Below, piece by piece: positions 14,809 through 22,560 of a stretch of 64,000 bases of DNA (the first letter of the stretch is position 1; the number at the start of each line of letters is the position of its first letter). The DNA is from DATJLY01 sp035604615. GTDB taxonomy: Bacteria > Pseudomonadota > Alphaproteobacteria > ATCC43930 > CGMCC-115725. Below the pieces are notes generated by a model. It made no database searches. It had not been told where the DNA came from and was given only the letters and a program-made list of their open reading frames with translations. The stretch covers positions 1 to 64,000 of the forward strand of contig DATNID010000029.1 of assembly GCA_035604615.1 (NCBI GenBank), written 5' to 3'. The translations under genes and the position numbers were made by a program.

Positions 14809-16065
14809 ATGCTCAACACGGGCATTTTCCGTAACAAATGGTGGATGGTGCTGGGGGCGGTGCTGGGGCTCACGCTCAACAGCGGCGTGGTGCAGAATTT
14901 CGCCTTCGCCGTTTTCATCAAGCCGATCACCGAGGATCTCAGCATCTCGCGGTCGGAGCTCACCTCGGCGGTCGCCATCACCGCGCTGCTCGGCACGGTC
15001 ATCACGCCGCTCTTCGGCAAGGCGCTCGACCATTTTGGCCTGCGCTCGGTTCACATGCCGATGATCGCGGCCTATGCCGTCGCCACGGCGGGGCTGGCGT
15101 TCCTCAACACGCCCTATGCGCTGCTGCTCGTCCTCTTCTTGTTTCAGCATCTCTTCAGTCCCGGGCAGTCGCCGGTCGCCTACTCCAAGGCGGTAGCGGC
15201 CTGGTTCGACAAGGATCGCGGCCTGGCCCTCGGCATCGCCATCGCCGGGGTCGGACTCGGCGTCGCCGTCATTCCGCCGTTCGCGAATTATCTCATCGTG
15301 CATTACAGCTGGCGCGCGGCCTATCTCGGGCTCGGCGCGGCCATCCTGGTGCTGGCGCTCATTCCGGTCGCGCTGTTCGAGCGCGAGCCGCCCATCGCGC
15401 CGGAACGCTGGCGGGCGAAGAGCGACGACACGATCCCGGGGATGTCCTGGACGGAAGCGGTGCGTGGCTGGCGCTTCTGGGCGATGACGGCCGCTTTCTT
15501 CCTGGCGATCGTGGCGGTCAATGGGACGCTGGCGCAGGTGGTGGCGCTCCTCACCGACCGCGGCGTCGCGCTTTCCGTCGCGGTGGGCGCGCTGTCGCTC
15601 TCGGGCGTCGGGCTGACCGGCGGGCGCATCCTGTCCGGCTTCTTCCTCGATCGCCTCCACGGCCCCTATGTCGCGTGCTGTTTCTTCGTCGGCGCCGGCA
15701 TCGGCGTGGCGCTGCTGGCGAGCGGGCTCCAGCCGTTCGCCGGCACCTTCCTGTGCGGCCTCGGCATCGGCGCCGAAGTCGATCTCATGGCCTATTTCGT
15801 CAGCCGCTATTTCGGGCTGCGCACGTTCGGCGCGGTGTACGGCACGATGTTTTCGCTGTTCTCGATGGGGGTCGGCGTCGGGCCGTTCTTCATGGCGCTG
15901 TCGCACGACCTGCTGCACAGCTACGTGCCGATGATGATCGTCTTCGAGGGGGTGCTGGCGGTGGTCTGCCTGTTGCTGGTGAGCCTCGGGCCCTACCGTT
16001 TCGCGGCGCGGGCCGCCGAGCCGCCCGCGGGCGCCGCCGCCGCGGGCTCGGGCGTCACACCCTGA
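14809..16065 (+). CDS. MFS transporter (oxalate/formate antiporter-like, monocarboxylate type)
   Basis: The product has 418 residues and 12 predicted membrane segments. WFDKDRGLALGIAIAGVGLG and DRLHGPYVA are typical of the carrier group that moves carboxylates, and FVSRYFGL is shared with the paralogue at 41897-43150. ATG 14809 has GAGGGAGG ten bases upstream. The gene stands alone after marR (102-base gap) and overlaps the convergent iron-sulfur subunit gene by 11 bases. Confidence 0.82.
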   Translation: MLNTGIFRNKWWMVLGAVLGLTLNSGVVQNFAFAVFIKPITEDLSISRSELTSAVAITALLGTVITPLFGKALDHFGLRSVHMPMIAAYAVATAGLAFLNTPYALLLVLFLFQHLFSPGQSPVAYSKAVAAWFDKDRGLALGIAIAGVGLGVAVIPPFANYLIVHYSWRAAYLGLGAAILVLALIPVALFEREPPIAPERWRAKSDDTIPGMSWTEAVRGWRFWAMTAAFFLAIVAVNGTLAQVVALLTDRGVALSVAVGALSLSGVGLTGGRILSGFFLDRLHGPYVACCFFVGAGIGVALLASGLQPFAGTFLCGLGIGAEVDLMAYFVSRYFGLRTFGAVYGTMFSLFSMGVGVGPFFMALSHDLLHSYVPMMIVFEGVLAVVCLLLVSLGPYRFAARAAEPPAGAAAAGSGVTP

Positions 16066-16894
16066 TCTCGCCGAGATTGATGCTCTGGCCCAGCACCGCC
16101 TCGACGGTGCGCTTGGCGCGGCCGGGGGGATCGATCTCGACCTGGTAACGGCCGGATTCGTCGGGCAGGCGGTCGAACTTGAAGTCGCCGTAATTGTCGC
16201 TGACCGTTTCCGCGACCTGTGCGCCGTCCTTGAGGAGGCGCACGCGCGCGCCCTCGAGGCAATCGACCGCGCCGCCCGCCTCGACCGAGATCGAGCCGCC
16301 GATGAAGCAGGTCGAGTAGCGCCACAGGTTGCGATAATAGACCCGCGGCTTGGTGGCGAGCTCGGGTTTGATCACTTCGAGCTCCTGCTCCTTGACGAGG
16401 CGCGCCATCTCGTCGTCCTCGACCTTGACCGCGCGCATCGCGCCGGTGGGACAGGATTGCTGGCCGCGCGTCTGCTGCCAGCCCTGGTCGAGGAGATGGG
16501 CGTCGAACGGCCAGGCCTGCGGCAGGTTCTCGGCCTCGTTCCACCAGATATGCCCGTAGGGGCAGGCCTCGACGAGCTGCTTCTGGCCCTTGGCCTTGAC
16601 CGGATCGATGAGGACGATGCCGTCCTCGCGCTTGGTGATGGCGCCGTCGCGCGCCGCCTTGATGCAGGGCGCGTCGTCGCAGTGGTTGCACATGGTCGGG
16701 ACATAGGCGATGTCGATCATCGGCGCCTGGCCACGCTCCTTCTGCAATATGTCGATCCAGCGATGCCCGTGCTTCGGCATCGGCGCTGCATAGCCGGGCC
16801 AGGAATTGCCGACATACTCGTCCATCGCGGCGAGCGTGCAGTTGTTGCAGTTGGTGCATTCCGCCACGTCGATGATCAGGTTCCATTTGGCCAT
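16055..16894 (-). CDS. Iron-sulfur subunit of a DMSO-reductase-family enzyme, with C-terminal transthyretin-like domain
   Basis: The product has 279 residues. Cysteine clusters at C13/C16/C19, C69/C72/C77, C111 and C148 fit the ferredoxin-like electron-transfer subunit. The last 80 or so residues (ISVEAGGAVDCLEGARV...) form a carboxypeptidase-regulatory/transthyretin-like beta domain. That combination is known from the small subunit of pyrogallol-phloroglucinol transhydroxylase. It lies downstream of the molybdenum subunit gene, separated by 180 bases with a palindromic repeat. No signal peptide is seen, so the complex is probably cytoplasmic. Confidence 0.82.
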   Translation of the reverse strand: MAKWNLIIDVAECTNCNNCTLAAMDEYVGNSWPGYAAPMPKHGHRWIDILQKERGQAPMIDIAYVPTMCNHCDDAPCIKAARDGAITKREDGIVLIDPVKAKGQKQLVEACPYGHIWWNEAENLPQAWPFDAHLLDQGWQQTRGQQSCPTGAMRAVKVEDDEMARLVKEQELEVIKPELATKPRVYYRNLWRYSTCFIGGSISVEAGGAVDCLEGARVRLLKDGAQVAETVSDNYGDFKFDRLPDESGRYQVEIDPPGRAKRTVEAVLGQSINLGEIRV

Positions 16895-16946
16895 CGCTAC
16901 TGTCTCCTACCCCAGTGACGGCTTAGCCCGGAGCGTGCGCGGCCGG

Positions 16947-17019
16947 GAGATTGCTTCGCTTCGCTCGCAATGACGGTTTTTGGTTGTCATTGCGAGGAGC
17001 GGAGCGACGAAGCAATCTC
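16947..17019. repeat. Palindromic interspersed repeat (family A)
   Basis: The left arm (16947-16974, starting GAGATTGCTTCG) is complementary to the right arm (16986-17019, ending GAAGCAATCTC), with the inner pair GCAATGAC/GTCATTGC and a T-rich loop. Right-arm sequence of the GTCATTGCGAGGAGC type is a widespread intergenic repeat in proteobacteria. It lies between the two genes of the molybdoenzyme and may act as a transcript-processing stem or attenuator. Confidence 0.8.
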
Positions 17020-17074
17020 ATCGAACCCCCGCGCCCCCTGCGCAACCTCCGCGTCCACCGCGCTAAGGCCCTGC

Positions 17075-20000
17075 TTACTGTGCCGGCACGGTTTCGGGTG
17101 TGCGCACTGTCGTGCGCGCACGCTCCTCCTTCGCTTCGCCGGCGAATGTCGCTGAGACGTGCTCGATGCGTCCGTCCCACAGCTCCACCTGCACCAGGGA
17201 GTTGGCGCCGGCGAGCGAATGGGTGGTGCGGGTTTGCGTCCGCTCCGGCGTCAGCTGGTTGAGGCAGCCGCCGCGCTCGACCGATTTGCCCGGCTCGCCC
17301 ATCGGCTCGTAAATGGCCGAGGATTCGTAGCCGTGGCACACGCCGCGCGCGAGCCGCTCGGTCGGCAAGGCGGCGCAGATCACCGCGCCGCGGTCGTTGA
17401 ACACCTTGACCAGGTCGTTCTTCTTGATGCCGCGCTCGGCGGCGTCGGCGGCGCTCAGGCGCATGACCCAATAATAATGCCCGCCGACATTGACCCGGTG
17501 ATCCGCGATGTTGAGCAGGAAGCTGTCCTTGCCGTCCCCTTGGGTGTGGAAGCTGTATTTCGAGTGCGGCGTGAGCATTTGCAGCGGATATTTCTCGAAC
17601 AGCTCGCCGCTGTGCGGCCCCTCCCAGGACGGCTCGTACTTGACGATCGGCGGCCGCTCCGGGTCCTTGAAGCGCTTGAGGCTGTTGCACTCGAACTCGA
17701 GCTTGCCGGACTGCGTTTGCAGGCCCTTGAGATATTCCCGCGCATAGTCGGAGGGCAGCGGCTGCGGCTCGGGCACGTCCTTCTTGCGGTTCTCCCAGAA
17801 CCATCGGAACGACACCGGCGCGCGCAGTTTCTCCTTCTCCGCCGGCACCACGTAGTAGCCCTTGCGGATGAACTCCTTCCACGAGATCTTGCTCGGCAGG
17901 TCCGAGCCGTCGAACATGCGCTTGACCCAATCGATCTCGTTGACCCCCTCGGAAAAATAATTGGCGAGGCCGAGCCGCTTGCAGATCTCGGTGAAGATCC
18001 AATAGTCGGATTGGGATTCGCCCAAGGGCTTGATCGCCGGCGCCTGGAACACGATGACGCGGTGGTTCAACTGCTGCTGGCCGTGATGGCCGTAGCCGCC
18101 GAGGCCCGCCCACTCGCTGATGTCGACGCGCTCGAAATTGGTGCAGGCGGGCAGGATCACGTCGGCGAACTTGGCCTCGCCCTCGAACCAGATGGACTGG
18201 TTCACCACGAATTCCAGATTCGGCGACTGGTACATGCGCACGTGGCGGTTGGTGTTGTTCATGGTCGAGAGGATCGAGCCGCCATACTTGTAGAGCATGC
18301 GCACCGGCGCGTGGCCCGGCGCCGGATATTGGAAGCGCGCGAACTGGTGCTCGATCGACTTGCCGGCCCAAGGCCAGCCCTCCGCCTTGCCGTCGGCGAT
18401 CGCCTCCGGCATGAAGATGCGCGGGATGCGCTGATAGGGCGTGTTCATGGTCGGCAGCTGCGGCATGCGCTGATAGAGCTCGACCGGCATCGAGGTGCCT
18501 TCGAGATCGCCCGACATGCCGCCATCGGCATAGCCCGGGAAATAGAAGTTGAAGTCGAGCGGGCAGCCCCATTGCAGATTGCCCATGTTGATGCCGGGCT
18601 TGCCGATCCCTTGCATCGCCATGAGGCAGACCATGACCCGCGCCCATTGGATGCCGGTCTGGTTCCGGCACGCGCCGCCATGGCCGTTGCCCCAGCCGCC
18701 GGGCGAGAGATAGACGCGCTTGCCGCCCCATTCGCGGGCCAGCGCGCGCACATCGCGGGCGGGCACGCCGGTCTCTTCCTCCTGCCATTCCGGCGTCTTG
18801 GCCACGCCGTCCTCCTCGCCGAGGAGATAGGCCTTCCACACGTCGAACCCGACCGTGTGGGTGCTGACATAGGATTTGTCGTACAGCCCTTCCTTGATCC
18901 ACACATAGGCGATCGCCATCGCCATCGCGACCGAGGTGGTGGGCTTGGGCGCGAACCACTTGCCGGGCAGGAACTGGGCCGAGGCGTTGTAGTAGGGATC
19001 GACGTGGACGATCTTGATGCCGAGCTTGGGGTTCTTGAGCCACTGGCGCCGCACCGTCCCTTCCTGGGCGCCGTAGGAGCCGCTCGTGGTCTCGGGATCG
19101 GCGGCCCAGAACACGATCATGTCGCAGTTCTGCAGGCAGTCCTCGACCGTACCGTAGGTCTCGCTCTGGCCGACGCGGAGCGTGTAGCCCCAGTGATGCA
19201 CCGCGCCCCAGTACCAGCCTTCCCAGCTGTCGGGATTGTGGTGCACGGCGGTGTGGCCGACCGCGTTCTTGAAGCGGTGCAAGGCCGACAGGTAGTAGCC
19301 GATATTGCCCCAGGTGTGGTGCGAGCCGTGCGAGACGGCCATCACGCCCGGCCCATAGGTGCTCTTGAGCCGCTTGATCTCGGACGAGACGATGTCGAGC
19401 GCCTCGTCCCACGAGATGCGCTCGTAGCCCGACTTGCCGCGGTTCTGCGGATTGCGCTCGCCCTTGGGATCGAAATCGACGCGCTTCATGGGATGAAGCA
19501 GCCGATCGGGCGAATAGACCACCGACTTGTAGTTTTGCCCGTGCGGCGCGAGCGTGGTGCGGCGCGGCGGAGTGAACTTGATGCCGCGCGCCTCGATGGT
19601 CCAGGGCTGCGCGTCTTCCGCGTCGAAATCGATGGGCGTGATGCGGGTGATCTTTTCGTCCTTGACGGTGACGAAGACCGGGCCGCCATTGGTCATGTTG
19701 CAATAGCGCGTGCTGCCGTCGGGCTGCGGCACGCCGATCTTCCAGCGCACCGACTGGATCATCATCAGCGTCTGCGCGAACCAGTTGGTGAGATCCTCCG
19801 AGCCGTCGACGCCGAGCCGGAAATCCTTCTGCGCGTTGATCTGGTCGAGCCAGTTGATGGGCGGCGTCAAGAGCTTCGCGCCGAGCGCCGCGTCCTTGAA
19901 CGTGAGCGTGATGTCGGGCTTGGCGTGGCGCCCGGCGCGCGAGCGCACGCGGCCGTCGGCGATCTGGAACCAGCGCCCCACCTCCTCGTCGCGCGCCAGG

Positions 20001-20125
20001 ATCTGCGCCACGAGATTACGCTCCTTGAGCCGCTCGGCGAACACCGGATAGAGCCGGCGCCAGCTCTTCAGCGCGACCGCCACACCGGCGAGGACGGCAG
20101 AGAATTTCGTGGTCGCAACCGTCAT
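17075..20125 (-). CDS. Molybdopterin-dinucleotide oxidoreductase, transhydroxylase-like large subunit with N-terminal SCP2-like extension
   Basis: The product has 1016 residues. Residues from about 140 form the bis-MGD fold (YCNMTNGGPV, YERISWDEALD, WAADPETTSGSYG, GGWGNGHGG). There is no N-terminal Cys motif for a [4Fe-4S] cluster, as in transhydroxylase-type large subunits. The NPDSWEGWYWG segment places Ser290 as the likely Mo ligand. Residues 1-125 are an extra domain that looks like a sterol-carrier/SCP2-type fold (ITLTFKDAALGAKLL...). ATG 20125 has GGAGGGAGG upstream. With the adjacent iron-sulfur subunit it probably hydroxylates or reduces an aromatic; the substrate is unknown. Confidence 0.82.
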   Translation of the reverse strand: MTVATTKFSAVLAGVAVALKSWRRLYPVFAERLKERNLVAQILARDEEVGRWFQIADGRVRSRAGRHAKPDITLTFKDAALGAKLLTPPINWLDQINAQKDFRLGVDGSEDLTNWFAQTLMMIQSVRWKIGVPQPDGSTRYCNMTNGGPVFVTVKDEKITRITPIDFDAEDAQPWTIEARGIKFTPPRRTTLAPHGQNYKSVVYSPDRLLHPMKRVDFDPKGERNPQNRGKSGYERISWDEALDIVSSEIKRLKSTYGPGVMAVSHGSHHTWGNIGYYLSALHRFKNAVGHTAVHHNPDSWEGWYWGAVHHWGYTLRVGQSETYGTVEDCLQNCDMIVFWAADPETTSGSYGAQEGTVRRQWLKNPKLGIKIVHVDPYYNASAQFLPGKWFAPKPTTSVAMAMAIAYVWIKEGLYDKSYVSTHTVGFDVWKAYLLGEEDGVAKTPEWQEEETGVPARDVRALAREWGGKRVYLSPGGWGNGHGGACRNQTGIQWARVMVCLMAMQGIGKPGINMGNLQWGCPLDFNFYFPGYADGGMSGDLEGTSMPVELYQRMPQLPTMNTPYQRIPRIFMPEAIADGKAEGWPWAGKSIEHQFARFQYPAPGHAPVRMLYKYGGSILSTMNNTNRHVRMYQSPNLEFVVNQSIWFEGEAKFADVILPACTNFERVDISEWAGLGGYGHHGQQQLNHRVIVFQAPAIKPLGESQSDYWIFTEICKRLGLANYFSEGVNEIDWVKRMFDGSDLPSKISWKEFIRKGYYVVPAEKEKLRAPVSFRWFWENRKKDVPEPQPLPSDYAREYLKGLQTQSGKLEFECNSLKRFKDPERPPIVKYEPSWEGPHSGELFEKYPLQMLTPHSKYSFHTQGDGKDSFLLNIADHRVNVGGHYYWVMRLSAADAAERGIKKNDLVKVFNDRGAVICAALPTERLARGVCHGYESSAIYEPMGEPGKSVERGGCLNQLTPERTQTRTTHSLAGANSLVQVELWDGRIEHVSATFAGEAKEERARTTVRTPETVPAQ

Positions 20126-20234
20126 GGCGCGTTCCTCCCTCCGGGTGGAGACGCAATCCCGCGCCTCCTTCCCCGTCGGAAGGCAGTATAGACCGATTGC
20201 GCGCCGCCCTGAAGCGCGTGGGACGGGCGGCGGC

Positions 20235-20852
20235 TCAGTAGGCGATCTGGAGCTCGAGCTGGTCCGCCGGATCGGCCGCGTGCTGGCTCGGCACGGGAAC
20301 CTCGACCGCGACGCCGGGTCCGGAAGCGGCGCAGGAAACGGTCTGCTGACTCACCGCCTGGACAGGCGCGAGGCGGCCGGGCGAGGAGGCGAAGTAGGGG
20401 CTCGTTTCTGTCGCCGCGCCGCCGGGCTCGAGCCGCGCGCGGACCAGCGCGACCTGGACGAAGGACGGCTGGGTGCAACGGAGGGCGACTGGCGTGGACG
20501 AGGCACCGGCGTGGCCGACTGCCACGGTCGCCGCCGGGGCCGCGACCGTGGCGCTGTTCTCGACCTCGACCGAGACCCGCATCTGGGTGCTGGCCGTGCG
20601 CGCCATCCCGGCGGCCGGGTTGAGCGCCACCATCGCCGCGCTGACCAACGCCGCCAGCCACAGGCGGCGCTGCTCGGCCAGGGCGCCGGCGACCTGGCCG
20701 CGCGTGATAAGGCCGAGACGGACCAGGGTCTCGCCCAGCCGCTCCGAGCCGGGACGCTGGGCGCCGAGTGCAATCTTGAGTTGGGTGCGGTCGAGCAGGC
20801 CGCGCTCGACCAGGAGCTCGCCGAGTAACGGCCTTGCCTGACGGTCGATCAC
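20235..20852 (-). CDS. MshEN-type domain protein with membrane segment and exported domain
   Basis: The product has 205 residues. Residues 8-62 carry the double LGELLVERGLLDRTQL / LGETLVRLGLITRGQV pattern of the GspE/MshE N-terminal domain, some members of which bind cyclic di-GMP. One membrane helix follows (about 68-90), then 115 residues of probably periplasmic Ser/Ala/Val-rich sequence with three cysteines. GTG 20852 is chosen because AGGGAGG lies 6 bases upstream. It is divergent from the pilus operon. A link between a cytoplasmic signal and pilus assembly is possible, but is inference. Confidence 0.65.
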   Translation of the reverse strand: MIDRQARPLLGELLVERGLLDRTQLKIALGAQRPGSERLGETLVRLGLITRGQVAGALAEQRRLWLAALVSAAMVALNPAAGMARTASTQMRVSVEVENSATVAAPAATVAVGHAGASSTPVALRCTQPSFVQVALVRARLEPGGAATETSPYFASSPGRLAPVQAVSQQTVSCAASGPGVAVEVPVPSQHAADPADQLELQIAY

Positions 20853-20912
20853 TGGGGCCTCCCTGGTCACCGCCGGAGGCTAGACCGTCCCGGCAAACCA
20901 ATTCCTAACGCG

Positions 20913-20929
20913 GGCCCGGATTCCGGGCC
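20913..20929. promoter_or_regulatory. 17-base palindrome in the pilus upstream region
   Basis: GGCCCGGA (20913-20920) and TCCGGGCC (20922-20929) are perfect arms around one base. It lies in the 294-base gap between the divergent MshEN gene and the pilin gene, and could be a regulator site or a 5' hairpin for either transcript. Confidence 0.35.
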
Positions 20930-21072
20930 GATCGTAAACATCGCTTGGCGCGGCTATTGCCGAACGGAACATGAAGTCCGGCTCGTTTCTTAAGACATCA
21001 GGACGCGAAGACCAGACATCGCGCCCAGGTAATAAATTTTCGGTTGATTTCAGCTTAAACAATCCGTAATTG

Positions 21073-21102
21073 TTGTTCGCGTGACCCGAACTGGTCGATA
21101 AT
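21073..21102 (+). promoter_or_regulatory. Possible promoter of the pilus operon
   Basis: TTGTTC (21073-21078) and GATAAT (21097-21102) are 18 bases apart in an A/T-rich stretch, unusual for this genome, about 45 bases before the pilin ATG. The -35 is a weak match, so this is a candidate only. Confidence 0.35.
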
Positions 21103-21146
21103 AAGCTCTTTGTGTCAAAAGGTTAATCAGACTAAGGGGGCACCCG

Positions 21147-21641
21147 ATGTTTTCCCACTTCAAGAAAGTGCTCGCTGGCGTGGTCGCTTTCGTCGCGGCA
21201 GCGCTCGTCATGCCGGCGGCGGACGGCGCGACCTCGACCGCCAACATGGCGGTCGCGGCAAGCATCGCCAACAATTGCACGATGCAGGCCGCCAATCTGA
21301 ACTTCCCGAGCTACACCGGCGCCGTGAGCCCGGACACCGCGTCGACGCAAGTGTCGTGGACTTGCTCGGCAGGAGCACCCTCGACTCTGACTTTCACCAG
21401 CGCCAATTTTGCCGCCGGCAACCGCCAACTGAAGAACGGCGCCAACGTCCTGACCTACCAACTTTGCAACGATCTCGCCTGCCTGTCGCCGCTGCCGAAC
21501 AATACCGCCCTCACCATTGGCGGCGCGGTGTTGACGTGCACCGCGAGTCCCTGCACCATCAACGGCAGCATTGCCGGGTCCCAGTCCGTGGCCGTCAGTG
21601 GCAGCTACAGCGACACGGTCACCATGACGCTGACCTTCTAG
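21147..21641 (+). CDS. SCPU/CsuA-type major pilin subunit
   Basis: The product has 164 residues: a signal peptide (cleavage near DGA-TST), then a spore-coat-U-domain beta sandwich with Cys pairs (NNCTM, WTCSA, LCNDLACLS, LTCTASPCT) and the typical C-terminal strand GSYSDTVTMTLTF. These subunits are polymerised by donor-strand exchange in archaic chaperone-usher pili. The ATG has AAGGGGG 6 bases upstream. It is the first gene of the pilin-chaperone-usher-tip operon. Confidence 0.88.
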   Translation: MFSHFKKVLAGVVAFVAAALVMPAADGATSTANMAVAASIANNCTMQAANLNFPSYTGAVSPDTASTQVSWTCSAGAPSTLTFTSANFAAGNRQLKNGANVLTYQLCNDLACLSPLPNNTALTIGGAVLTCTASPCTINGSIAGSQSVAVSGSYSDTVTMTLTF

Positions 21642-21672
21642 GGCGCAGTCCAGGCAGCGGGGGAGGCCTGGA

Positions 21673-22512
21673 GTGGCTCGAGGCCGGTGCCGTCTCGAGT
21701 CCCAAGATGACCGGTTTGCGTCACGGAAGCGGCGGGGGTTTGCGCCCACAGCTCTATTGCTGATCGCGTTCCTGGCCGCGCCGGCGGCGGCGGCGCCGCT
21801 CGGGGTGACGCCGACCCAGATCGACCTCAATCCGCACCAGCGCAGCGATCTCATCGCCGTCACCAACGAAGGCGACGACGAGGTCCGGCTCCAGGTCGAG
21901 GCGTTCGACTGGGACCAGCGCCCCAATGGCGAGACCGTGCTCGCTCCGACCCAGGACATCGTCGCCTTTCCGCCCCTCCTCGCGGTGGGCGCGCACGAGA
22001 CCAAGCGCATCCGCGTCGGCGCGGAGGCGCCCCCCGCAGCCGCCGAGAAAAGCTATCGCCTAATCATCCAGGAGTTGCCGCCGGCGCCCAAGGAGGGCGT
22101 GACCGGCGTCCAGATGCTGACCAATTTCAGCCTGCCCATCTTCCTTGGTCCCGGCGTCGTCAGCCCCGAGGCCAAGATCGAGCCGGGGCCGATCAGCGGC
22201 GGCGCGATGACCTTCGCGGTGCATGACCAGGGCACGCAGCATTTCATGCTCCGGGGCGTGGTCGTGACGGGAACGGATCAGAGCGGCGCCAAGACCTTCG
22301 AGGCCAAGGCCAGCGGCTGGTACGTGCTTGCTGGCGGCACGCGCGAATACCGCCTCGCGCTGTCGCAAGCCGATTGCCGCGCGAGCAAGGAGCTGCGCCT
22401 GGAGGCGCAGCTCCAGGACGGAGCGGTCGAGGCGCGCGTGCCCCTCGCCGCCGACAGCTGCGGCAGCGGCGCCAAGACCCAATTCATCGTCTCCGGCGAA
22501 GCGGCGCGGTGA
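21673..22512 (+). CDS. Periplasmic pilus chaperone (CsuC-like)
   Basis: The product has 279 residues. A longer-than-usual N-terminus precedes a hydrophobic signal (about 25-42). The mature part starts LGVTPTQIDL, the edge strand of PapD-like chaperones. The Ig-like first domain has RIRVGAE and the conserved YRLIIQELP block, where the Arg/Lys anchors a subunit C-terminus. The GTG start has GGGAGG six bases upstream. A start closer to the signal region is possible. It lies 31 bases after the pilin gene. Confidence 0.85.
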   Translation: MARGRCRLESQDDRFASRKRRGFAPTALLLIAFLAAPAAAAPLGVTPTQIDLNPHQRSDLIAVTNEGDDEVRLQVEAFDWDQRPNGETVLAPTQDIVAFPPLLAVGAHETKRIRVGAEAPPAAAEKSYRLIIQELPPAPKEGVTGVQMLTNFSLPIFLGPGVVSPEAKIEPGPISGGAMTFAVHDQGTQHFMLRGVVVTGTDQSGAKTFEAKASGWYVLAGGTREYRLALSQADCRASKELRLEAQLQDGAVEARVPLAADSCGSGAKTQFIVSGEAAR

Positions 22513-22560
22513 CGCGATCGTCCATCGTGGCAGCCATGGACCAGCGATGGATACCGCCCG

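Noticed and set aside
16947..17019. CRISPR repeat or tRNA-like element
   Set aside because: It is a single long inverted repeat with no spacer array and no cloverleaf.
17159..20191. A 1010-codon open frame on the plus strand opposite the molybdoenzyme
   Set aside because: The translation is low-complexity Val/Leu/Arg/His text with no motif, while the minus strand encodes a clear molybdopterin protein.
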